The notes under the pieces were generated by a model, which worked only from the letters and a program-made list of their open reading frames with translations, did not search any database and was not told the origin of the DNA. A stretch of 64,000 nucleotides of DNA from Dromaius novaehollandiae (Eukaryota; Chordata; Aves; Casuariiformes; Dromaiidae): the NCBI RefSeq assembly GCF_036370855.1, contig NC_088098.1, positions 141,628,721-141,692,720 on the forward strand. The letters are read 5' to 3'. Position 1 is the stretch's first letter. Each line of letters begins with the position of its first letter. Below are positions 1 to 10,245 of this stretch, piece after piece. The position numbers and the translations under genes are program-made.

Positions 1-2434
1 CAATACATACAAAACAATTTTATTTATGTTTATGCAAACAGCACATCTTATTGGTCCTACTGGCTTTTAGAAATACCCATCTCTTTTTAAAGTATTCTGT
101 GAAAATCAGGACAAATTTACATTTGCTGTCCAAATCAGCACTGAGATACTGGGGAAAAAATGCTCCTTTTCTTTTATACAGGTTGTTCTATACAGACCTA
201 CATACATTTATTAGTATTTGTATTTCTGTTCTTTTTTTCCAGCATTAGGCACATGCTGAAGAGGACTTACTATGTTGAAAAACAGATAGTATGGAGTTTG
301 TAGCAGATTAAAATATAATTTGAATGCAAAAATGAACAGAGTTAAAGCTAACTAAACTAATCAAATGATTTCTCATACTATATGTAGGGCCTTAGATATT
401 CTTGGCATGTTATTAGTTAGAAAGATTTCAGTCTGGAGAAATGATCTAACAGTCCGGGTCAGTAAAATCCAACTCCCAACAGATGTCCTTATTCAGATGA
501 GTTGCCCTGTACATCCTGAATAATTAGATTGTACATAGGTGGCTTGAACTTCATTGCTTGGTGCAAAGAGCTGACTCACATCTCTTCAGGTCACGTGAAC
601 TGAATTTGGGAACTGTAATGTAATGGAGGGCAGGCTTTGTGCACAGTTCACAAGCCAGGCTAACAACAGGGGATTTGTAGGGGTGAAAGGGCCAGAACAG
701 ATGAAAGCACTGCTGTACTACAGACTTGCACTTTAAACCTAATTTGCAGATAGGATCTCACCTTTCAACTCTTCCCTACATTCAATCATAAAGCACAAAC
801 ACTCAGGCTTTATACATGCCATGACTTTGGCCCTGCAGTCATAAGCAGAGATGTTGTTCCATGTAGTCATGTCAATCTAAAATATATGTTAGTACTAGAC
901 ATCCACTTAAGAAAATATTTAAAACAAGTAAATCTAAGCGCTGAGCATTCAAAATTAGGCTACCACGCTGATGAGACAAAACATGATACTGAGTTTCACA
1001 GAGAGCAAAAGGAGGAAATAGCTGTAGATCTCACACTGCAGAGCTATTCCCCTTCCCAGGACACCACAGAAGGAAATAAAAGGCAGGGATGTGTTATTTT
1101 GTGTTCAGTCTTACAGTTGTTTATATTTATTACATTTTTTATTTCCACACTAATCAAAGAAGGAAAGCGGTACTGCAGTTATGTTTCTCTTCTCTTCCTT
1201 GCTTTCTTCTACAATGACAGAGGATGTTGATAGTGCTTGGCCTGCCCCTGTTAATTACTGAATTTAAGGGGTCATACAGTTCCGTGCTAAACAGTGGCAG
1301 AAAAGGAAAGGTGGTAGAGAAAGAAAGAAAAAGGTAAAATAGAAGAGAGCGAGTGAACCAGAAACAGAGACACTGGAGAAAATAGAGGCAAAATAGATTT
1401 CCTACCACAGGCAAAATACAGGTGGATAGGAAAGAATAAGTAACAAACAAACAAATAAAAAAATGCCTTATACTACATCTCCTCCTGTGTGACCAGGTTA
1501 TTCTCTATCTTCCTGAGGAAATGACAAATAAGTCCTATAATAATAGTGCTTAGTATTAATGAACAAGAATATTTACTTCTTGAATTTATAATGGACAGGA
1601 GTTTTGACTGAGGAAAGGATTTCTATTTGAGGTTCATTCCTCATCTCATCTTTATAATCAAACTGATTTGTATGGTGCGTTAGATGGGACGTAAATAGGG
1701 ACCAAGGATAGAGGAAGAGGAAGAAACCAGGATAAAATTTCACAGGAAAGTCTTACAAAATTAAGTATGAGAGTTTGAGCGCTTTCACTGATTTGCTTAA
1801 GAAAATAAAAGATGAAACTTTTTTATGACTCTTTCTTGATTTCTGCTTGTCCTCATTAGATATATCTTGTGAAAGGTTCAACAAAATAAAGGTTTAGTAT
1901 ATGTTCTAAAAAATACAAACCATTCCTTGTTATAATGAAAAGGAAGCATTTTGAGCTTGAAAGTATGATGCAAATTATTATACTTAGCCTATAGCAAAAC
2001 ATTCTGCATCAAAGAGCTGTGCTAGCTGAGGCAATAGTCAATGTTTAAAAAGAAATAATAAATGCAGAAAATCAAGCTTGAATTTTAATTCTCTCAGCAT
2101 GTGGAAACTGAGATAGTTCTATCATCTCTGGAATTACATTCCTGTCCTTCAATCCTGATCAAGTTTTTGTCTTAGATCATGCTAGAGTTCATAAAGCTAT
2201 AGTCCACATCTCTGGAAGGATTAGAAATACAAAACAGAAACAATTAGACGTTCTCATTTTAATATACTTAAATGCATTTAGTGGGCTCATTTAGTGGGCT
2301 GAAATGATACCTTTGTATAAAAATTGGAAAACTTCTTAAAAGAAGCACTTCAATTTTATCTCCGAGTTAGGACATGATTAAAGATCAGGATGCAAATCTA
2401 TGCCTGAATTATGAAGGAGTTCAGATTACATAGT
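1..2434. other. AT-rich non-coding DNA, no gene recognised
   Basis: This is 2.4 kb of AT-rich sequence with no repeat family, RNA gene or protein domain that I recognise. Two open frames (886-1230 plus, 114 codons; 1154-1450 minus, 98 codons) overlap each other on opposite strands. They are biased toward residues expected from AT-rich DNA and resemble no known domain, so I treat them as chance frames. A purine-rich patch lies around 1300-1400. The block ends at the 3' end of a CR1 copy. Confidence 0.7.
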
Positions 2435-2900
2435 AGCATAGAATCATCTACATAAGACGGGACCTCTGGAGGAGGTCATGTAGTCCAACCTGCTGTTAAA
2501 AGGAGGTTCAGTTAGAGCAGGTAGCTCAAGACCTTGTCCAGTTCCCTTTTGCGTATCTTGAAGGATGAGGATCCACAGTCTCTGAGGCCAACTAGTTCTG
2601 GAATTGGACCACTCTCAAAGTGAAAGCTTTTTCTTATTTCTGATTGAAATTCTTCTCATACAGCATCATATGTCTGTTGCTTCTTGTCCTTCCACTGTGC
2701 ACCTCCAAGAAGACTCCAGTTCTGTTCTCTTTATGCCTGCCCATTCGGTAGTTCACATCACCAGTAAGAACTGCTCCAGCCTTCTCTTTTTAAAACTGAA
2801 CAAATCCAGTTCTCCAGCCTCTCTTCTTAAGACATGTGCTCAAGTCCCCTAAACATGTTCATACTTTCTTCTTTTACATTACAGTCCGAAATAATTTGAG
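2435..2900 (-). mobile_element. CR1 LINE 3' fragment (5'-truncated, minus strand)
   Basis: Read on the minus strand, this is the 3' end of a CR1 retrotransposon, the dominant LINE of birds. The 3' terminus lies at the left: the hallmark inverted GATTCTATG-like end reads GCATAGAATCATCTA at 2436-2450. It is followed by the conserved block around GTCCAACC (2482-2489) seen just inside CR1 3' ends. Further in, the segments near 2535-2600 and 2690-2830 match the antisense of the end of ORF2, the reverse-transcriptase C-terminal tail. The copy is heavily mutated and truncated at its 5' side near 2850-2900, where similarity fades. It has no coding capacity. A plus-strand open frame at 2604-2852 is only the antisense shadow of this element. 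CR1 copies usually lack target-site duplications, and none is visible. The right boundary is approximate. Confidence 0.92.
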
Positions 2901-3138
2901 CTTTTCTGCATGCTCCCCTAACCCCAGAATAATTGGCTTCAGTCTCATAAATCTACCAGTATCAGGAAATTCATAGGGTGTTAGTCAAATGTTTCATAGA
3001 GCTTTAGATGACTCATCCTTTGGTAAACCTGAGTATTGGACACCTTCAGGAGCCTAATGCCTGCATGTTCTCCCCTATGATAAGATTAACATAAGTGTCT
3101 TGCAGTCCCCATATCCCACTACGAAAAGGACTAAGCTG

Positions 3139-3264
3139 CTTTCTCTTTTCCCTTCCCTTCCCTTCTCTTGCCTTGCCTTCCCTTCCCTTCCCTTCCCCCT
3201 CCCCTTTCCTTTCCCTCTCCCCTTTCCTTTCCCTTTCCCTTTCCTCCTCTTTTTTTCTTTTCTT
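3139..3264. repeat. Polypyrimidine tract, CCCTT/CCTTT-type
   Basis: The plus strand is almost pure C and T, built from degenerate CCCTT and CCTTT units. There are single G interruptions at 3170 and 3175, then 89 uninterrupted pyrimidines at 3176-3264. Opposite-strand open frames here (3046-3303 minus, 3095-3313 plus) are only the repeat read as Lys/Glu/Arg-rich or Leu/Ser/Pro-rich peptide. A mirror-like homopyrimidine tract of this kind can form triplex DNA. Confidence 0.95.
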
Positions 3265-3427
3265 AAGATCTAGAGCAATACTGTGTGTATCAGAGCATGC
3301 CATTCACTCATAACACCCTTCATTCAGATCAAGGTTGTGTCCATTCTTGATTCTTCTGTTCTTCTATTCTCTCCATTGAACTCAAGTCAGCCCAAATGAA
3401 TTCCTTAACTCCTCTTAATTTGATTAG

Positions 3428-3432
3428 GTGCT
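3428..3432. repeat. Left target-site duplication of the solo LTR (GTGCT)
   Basis: GTGCT sits immediately before the TG terminus of the LTR. The identical pentamer follows the CA terminus at 3880-3884. A 5-bp duplication is typical of retroviral-type integration. Confidence 0.8.
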
Positions 3433-3879
3433 TGTGACTGGAAGGCAGGAAAGGTGAAGGTCGGATACCAGCGTAGAGAGACACTCAGAGTTTGTGAGTG
3501 ACTAAACAGGATAGATTTAATAAAGGATTTACTTACACTCCAAGCTGCACAGGGAGACCTGGGAACCACGCGGAGGGGTTGCCAATGGGAGGCCGCTGGA
3601 GGCACAGGTCAGACCCGTGGCTCAGACACCCAGGCGGGACTCGACTCATTGTTCCTAAGGGGCCCTTAAATCTACTAGAACTGTTTCCTTATCTCAGCTG
3701 TGCTAACCTTGAGTAGCTGCTGTCCGGGAAGCAGCTAAATGTCGTTGACAAAACAGAATATGCCTGCCTGGCCCTCACGGGAATTTGGTCAGTGTGTAGT
3801 TTCACACACGGGGCCTGCTACCACATACTCTGCCAGCCACTGACTCCTCGCCAGATCTGCCGCAGGTGTCCTCACTACA
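3433..3879 (-). mobile_element. Solo LTR of an endogenous retrovirus (minus strand)
   Basis: This is a 447-bp block, more GC-rich than its surroundings, with the retroviral terminal dinucleotides. The plus strand begins TGTGACTGG and ends CTCACTACA, and both sides carry the 5-bp duplication GTGCT. Read on the minus strand it has LTR order. An upstream U3-like part is followed by a TTTAAG TATA-like motif (complement of 3663-3672), then an ATTAAA polyadenylation-type signal about 145 bp downstream (complement of 3516-3521), and a U5 of roughly 70 bp. No gag, pol or env sequence adjoins it, so it is a solo LTR left after recombination between two LTRs. The 5-bp duplication fits ERVL-like or some ERVK-like families, but I cannot name the family from memory. 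Open frames inside it (3405-3605 minus, 3498-3716 plus) are incidental. Confidence 0.8.
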
Positions 3880-3884
3880 GTGCT
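3880..3884. repeat. Right target-site duplication of the solo LTR (GTGCT)
   Basis: Perfect copy of the left-side pentamer, directly after the terminal CA of the LTR. Confidence 0.8.
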
Positions 3885-6800
3885 TATTTAATAGACCAGT
3901 CTTTGTGCAAGGATAAGATACTGGAATAGAAAGTTACTCCATCCAATGGTAGTATCATATTTAGGTGCAGCTAGCTACTACTTTTGCAAATTTAGAAGGA
4001 AGTACTTGACATGGGCAAATAGATCACCAAAAATAAAATCCACAACTAATGTCTGCCTTGGACTGACATCACCACACTATCAGCATTTTTCATGTGTCAG
4101 GGACACAGATATAGCATCCAGAGCTGCTGTCTAGCAGCAGCCTGACAAATGCTAAGTAGCATTGACATCTACAGAAACAAAGACATTCTGAAGTTTATTA
4201 TAATGTGCACTGCTTGCTCACTTTACTGGCAGCTGATCATCACCAGCACAAACACTGATACTGCAGCAAATCTGCTTATATGTCTATGGCATGCAGTTTA
4301 GTGACATATGGAAATATGTCTGAATAACCAGCTACAGAAGCAGGAGAGCTTCACTGCTGTGGTATCTTCTGTAGGTTAATTAGTTCTGCTTGCAAGTAGA
4401 CTGGGTTGGCTTTGCTGCATCTTCTTGCTAATGCGGCCGTCCTGCTTTACTGTGTAAACTGCCAGATTTCACAGTACTAGGTTATCCTTTCACAATCAGT
4501 CTATTAATGGCAGACTAATACTATATGCAGATTATTTAGAAGATCAGCACGTACTTTGTACAGCATTTCAGCTTTCTAACAGACATTTAGAATAACCAGT
4601 TACTAATTATAGGTAGCACTTCAATTTTTTCTCTTTTTTTGGAGGGGCAGAACAAATAACTACGATAATCTTCTCAGTTTTTCTTATGTTTATGTACCCC
4701 TCATTGACAAACAATTGTAAGAAACATTATCTATGATGCATGAAAGGATATCAGATGTCAGCAGGTATTTAGATTTAAGACTTGCTACAATTATTTGAAA
4801 TAAGGCACCCTAATTCATAACAGTTTGAGAGAGGGTTTGGAAGCATTTGGTTCCTTATTGATTTGATTCCTACCTTTTTCTAGTAAGCATAAATATTCAA
4901 TTATAAGAATCAGTGTGATAAAATCTTAAAGGCCTTTAGTCCAATCTTAAGTAAAAGAAAAAAAATGTTGTTTATATGCAATCCCCACCTGGGTCAAGCA
5001 ATAGATTTCATAATTTTTTTTACATTTCTTGGCCAGTAGATCATGTTCAAACTTCCTGTTTCCAATTTTGTTTAACTCTCTAGTTTCCCAACTCAGGTTT
5101 TGATCCTACACATAAATAGTATCACCAATTTCAGTAGAACTGCACACTTAACACCAAGCACAAACATTTATAGGATTGTAACATTGGCCTCTGTAAAAAA
5201 GGTGTCTTCTTCTTCTTCTGCAAAATTAGGCAGTCTTCTGTTACACATTCCTCATGTGATACATAACATATTATACATGTTACACAGTCCTCTGTTATAT
5301 AACATCAAACTTCTGTTTTGTTTTGTTTTTTTCCGTTTTTATTTTAGCTGCCAAATTGGATAAGGTTTGATAGTCAAAATCTTCAATAGATACAGATGCC
5401 ACTAGAAAGCATTTATTCAAAGTTTATTTTTGTAAGCTGAAGGAAAGCAGACAAAGAATTTATTTCTTCTAGTCTTCCAAAGCATGCAGGTAGTAAAGAT
5501 TCCTGACCCATGGCTATGGTGAAAATTGTAAAGAATAATGTTGCTGAAAAGTAATCGGAACACCTGGGGGTTTGAAAGAACTGTAAAATGAAAAGTGCTG
5601 TGAAAGAGCTCCTAGCCACTCTGTAAAATGTTTGGAATAAGCTTCGCTTCAGTATTTCTCCTAAAAGCTTGAAAAGACGAGCAGCAAAATCCATCTCTCT
5701 CCTTCACAGCATGTAGGTTGCATAGGAGAGAATATTCAGGCAGAAGTAGTTCTTGGTTATAGAAACATCTGTTTGCAAACCTGAATAATTTTTATATTTC
5801 TGATGCATTATAATGCATTGTCCTTCTCTCACAACCCTTATCATGATTTTATGCTTTCCATTTCCTTGCTTTTCAAATATGAGAGGGAAAAATTCTTTAT
5901 TTTTTTTTTTTTAAAAGCAAAGTTTTGGAGTCCAACATTTCAAAGTTTTTGGTGTCTTAACCCTTTTTTGGTATAAGAACTGTAATACATTCTTCACTTC
6001 CAGAATCAAGTGCTACTTATCAAGTAGTTTATACTTTTCTAACACCTTTAAATCCCTACAGTTGAAATACTTCACACTTCCTTTTCCATGCTTTATCCAT
6101 GTAGAAGGGGTAGTGCTTTTAAACAAGTAAGCATTAGTTTTATTCTGACATATCTGATGTTTATTCCTTTGTTCCCCTTCATGTTAGAATTCCATGTTTT
6201 TGTATGTTCAACATTATAGATAACCCCCACCCTCTAAAAAATATTCTTCCTTGGAAATAAACATTCAGATAAGCACTGTTTTCAGATAGTCTCTAAAAAA
6301 CAGTGGGATAGGAGCTTTTAGCGGAGGATAACTTTCTGTTTTATTACTACAAAATACAGATAGATTTAGCGACTTCTGAATTGTCGATGCTTTTTAGAAT
6401 AACTTAGAGTTCATAGACGTGCAATATGCAGTAGTAAATGATTTAATTACACTTCTGATAAAATAGTTATATGGCTAAAGCACAATATTTTTTGTTTTAT
6501 ATTGTGCTTTTTCTAAAGCAAAATTTTTTTGGACAAGTAGCTAATCCATACTTTTCTTTAGGTACCAGCTTTCCAAGTCTAATCTTGGAATCTGTAAGTT
6601 AGAAGTTATTTCAAATCCCCCAAGATATCAGCCTGAATTCAAGTTTCATAATTTATGGGTTTTTTTTATTTTTAATTTCCTTCAATTACCATTTCTTCAG
6701 AAAAAAACAAAGAAAAGCTATTTTAGAGACAAAGTTCATCTCTCATTGGACCAAAATAAATAATTATATCTGATCCTTTGTTCCTTATTAAGGCAAAGAT

Positions 6801-9424
6801 TTTTTAGCTCTAAGGTGAACAGTAAAAGCTAGAAATCTGGTTGAAAGTGTCTGAAGGAAAAACAGATGCTACATTCCTATGCTGGATATGTCTTCTTCAG
6901 CAATGTCATTTGTTAAAATGCAGTGCAGACTTGCATATAGTCTCAGGCTGACAAACACTGCTCTGGTGATGCAAAGCAGCTGTAGACCTGCATAGAAAAA
7001 ACTTAATGTGAAAGTAAGATGATGAGACTGAATCACATTTTGATACCTTTACCCATCATGTCAGGAATAGTAAGTCCAGGATTATTTTCACTGAATTCAG
7101 CAGGCCTCATGTCAGCAATGTATGCCTGCTTTTTGGCTGGTGAGCCCCTTGTGCAGAATGCTTCTAAATCAGCATGATAGCATTTGACATCTTCCTGGCA
7201 CAGGTGGAAATGACTACATAAGATAATCAAGTCTTTAATAAATGTGTGTAAACCAAAATGTCCAAAGTAGTTAACTTAAACACCACAAAGTAGAGAGATT
7301 ATTTTCTCTCCTGAGAGTTGTGGCTCAAATTTTTGACAAGAATTGGTAAAAGCAAATAAAGTCTATCACTGTATACTTTGAATACTATATAAATAATGTA
7401 AATATTTTCCATTGCAACAGTTTTGTACTTAGGTGACATTTCCATCTGTATTTTCTAATTAATGTGATGAAGGCTTCAGACTGGTAAGTATTCAGACAAT
7501 TAGTGGATAACAGATAATCAAATCTACTAGAAAAGTTTGATTTCAATACATGACTAGTTGATAATCCAAGAAGACTTCTTTCAAGCATCTTCTACTGTGA
7601 AAACCTTACAAAACCACTATAAACAGAACTTTGTGATACTTCTCTCTATTTAATGTGCAAGTTTAATGTGGCATAAATGTTTAAACAGCTTCTCTTCTCT
7701 GTTTCTTACTTTGTATAATTTATTAATAATATGCTGCAAGTTTTACAAAACTAAGTGCATCGAGGAACAGGAGCAGAGAAGTCTGGTACAGTATTGCAAG
7801 AGGACCTTGAATTCAACTCTAGTAGGCATTTGTAGAATCCCACACTCCCCTCTTGGAAGGAGATTTCTGTAGCATTGGATTCAAAATGTGATATGCTTCT
7901 GTTTTAAAACACGGTCCTAGAGTATTCATTTTAACAGAATTGCTTGTATCTCCAGTGCTGGCAACCCTATCAAATTACACTGTAAACAGCTGTGTTTTAC
8001 CAACACTCTTAAAAGGAAAACCCATTTCTTGTCCCTTATGAACAATGCAATGAACAGTATTTTTCTGTTCTCGTTTAGTTTCTGGAGTGCCATATGACAG
8101 TGTGTTGGAGATAATTACAAGTCATGATTAACTATGTTCTGTAGGATTCTCTCAAAAATGCTTTAGATTATTACTGAACACAAATGAATGGTGCCATGGA
8201 GAAGATGAATGGTATTTTAATCCTTCATTCCAAAGCAGTGAAATAACTCTGCAGTCCTCTAATAGGCATAAACAAATCTTTTATTGGTGCTGTATAAAAA
8301 ATGTATACTTATGTCCTTGACATTTATTAATATTGACATTTCAAGGTTAAAGTTCTAATAAATACAGACAGATTTTGTAAAACACAAACTCATGAATGGA
8401 CATAAAATTTGGATGGCTAACCTAATAGCAAATTTTCAACCTAGTGCATGGAAAATAAACAGGCAACTCCAATAAACAATAGCAAGAACTTTTGTTTCAG
8501 TTTTCTGCCTAAGTATTTTAAAATTTGACCCCACACTGCATTTCCTTAATGTACAGTTAAAATGTTATCATCATTTTATTTCAAGAATAAATATCTGCAT
8601 TTTTACTGCACTAAAGGATATTTCACCTTTCTCATTATAGCTCAGCATTCCTTTCTCCCATCTTTTTATCAAATATCATACAAACATTATTTCTCTGGTC
8701 AGTGGAGAGGTGCAACTGAGACATAACTGCAAGTGTTGAATCCCTCTTGAGAGGTGCCTGTCTCTCTGCTGTGCCTATAGAGGGAGCCTGGCTGCCACAT
8801 TTTTAAAAAACTCTGAGCAGGTGACTGAATTCCCATCCTTCATATGACAATACAATATATGACCAGTGATACATTCCACACACTTAAACAAGGAGCTTCT
8901 AATCTCTGCATCCTCATAGTATATTGACAACATAAAACTTGGGAGCTTTTCCCAAGAAACACTGCTCATTGTTAGAAAAACAATACACAAAAAGTATACT
9001 GATTATCATGAGATGGTGCTAAACGCTCCATGAGTTGAGCACAGATTTTACCTATGTTTTACTTCGTATTTATCATTTTTAATGATAGATGTAAAATAAT
9101 AAATTAATGATAAAAGTGTAAAAGAAGAAGGGTTGGGAGGCCTGCTATAGGCCATAAAACTAGAAAGTTCAGATAACAACTTTTTTGAGAGTTAGGAAAA
9201 TAATTTTTAGTACATAGACACGACAAGGAGGTAATACCAACATAGTTTGTCAAGAATAAATTATGTAAAATTAATTTAATTTCCTTTCATGACAAGGCAT
9301 CAGATCTTCTAAGCTGAGGGAAAGAAACAATTGTCGTACATTTTGAATTTCAGTTCTAGTCTCTGTGAAGACTTATAAGCAAGTGAGGGAAACAGAATAA
9401 TTACTAATTTCTCACTATAAAGCT
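3885..9424. other. Non-coding AT-rich stretch, no gene recognised
   Basis: This is 5.5 kb without a recognisable gene or repeat family. Notable local features are a perfect 12-bp hairpin at 6477-6510 and a run of T at 5901-5912. A minus-strand open frame of 93 codons lies at 5413-5694. It starts at an ATG with G at -3 and +4, and its stop codon lies within an AATAAA motif on that strand. It has no recognisable domain and is probably chance. The remainder is unique-looking DNA. Confidence 0.65.
6477..6510. repeat. Perfect 12-bp inverted repeat (hairpin)
   Basis: Arms AAAGCACAATAT (6477-6488) and ATATTGTGCTTT (6499-6510) are exact reverse complements separated by a 10-nt T-rich loop. The stem is too short for a microRNA precursor and has no rho-independent terminator role in this eukaryotic context. 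Function unknown. Confidence 0.9.
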
Positions 9425-10245
9425 GAAAGGATGCACTGAATGATTCTGCTCAAGGTTCTGTCTTGGATCTCATCTCATTTAGGACAGTATTTTCATCTCT
9501 GACTTGCATTCTATTGTATTAAATTTTCAGGTAACAGCAAGCTAGGAAGGATGGTAGCCATGCTGGAGGACAGGACTGCAATGCAAGTGGATCTTGACAG
9601 ATATAAGAAAAAGTCTGGAAAAAAAAAAGATTAAGCTTTAATTCAGTAAGAATAAATCCAAAATTCCACACTTTTGTCCCCTGTAAATGCAGCTGGATGA
9701 ACAACAGGTTAGAGAGCACTTTGACAAAATAGAAAGTGTATATTACGGTAGATCAAAAGTTTAATATGAATCTATAGTGTCAAGCTACTGCAAAAAAAGA
9801 AAACATAATATTGGGATGCATAAATAGGAATACTGGCTGTAGGATCTAGGATGCCAGCCCTAGTTGGTAGATTGGAGAAGTGTATTCAGTTTCTGTTGAG
9901 CACTTCAAGAATATTGTAGAGCATTCGAACGGATGAGGAAAAATTGATGGCAATCGTATTAGCTAGCCCAAAGAAGAAAAGCTTGAAGGAAAACAGAATA
10001 AGAGTCTTCAAATATAAACAAAGTAATTACATCTTCTCACTGTCCACTGCTTTTAAGACAAGTAATGAGATTAATTTGCAACAAGGGAAATTTAGATTAC
10101 TTGTGAGAAAGAAAAAAAAAAGACAAAGAAATATCTTTCTAATTCTAAGGCTAGCAGCACCTGGGGATTTTTCAGGATCTTGTTGGGCAGGCAGGAGTGG
10201 ACTAGATGCCTTCTTAAAATTCTTTATAAACTTATTTATATGATT
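9425..10245 (+). mobile_element. Old, heavily mutated CR1 LINE remnant (plus strand)
   Basis: A degraded CR1 copy in sense orientation. The segment near 9455-9475 (GGTTCTGTCTTGGATCT) and the region at 9530-9600 follow the part of ORF2 around the reverse-transcriptase active-site block. In CR1 this reads into a region rich in GCTAGG, GCTGGAGGACAGG and GGATCTTGACAG-type words, and all three are visible here. The region at 9815-9910 corresponds to the downstream ORF2 tail. The copy ends near 10200-10245 with GGACTAGATGCCTTC and TGATTCCATAATTC, remnants of the CR1 3' terminus. Many indels and stops remove any coding capacity. A 99-codon open frame at 9944-10243 is incidental. Divergence is much greater than in the copy at 61025-61840, so this insertion is old. 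The left boundary is uncertain by tens of bases. Confidence 0.75.

Noticed and set aside
886..1230. 114-codon plus-strand frame, overlapped by a 98-codon minus-strand frame at 1154-1450
   Set aside because: No recognised domain, opposite-strand overlap, and length within chance expectation for 64 kb of AT-rich DNA.
3046..3313. Lys/Glu/Arg-rich and Leu/Ser/Pro-rich frames
   Set aside because: Artefact of the polypyrimidine repeat.
6477..6510. Possible microRNA precursor
   Set aside because: The stem is only 12 bp. A precursor needs about 30 bp of pairing.
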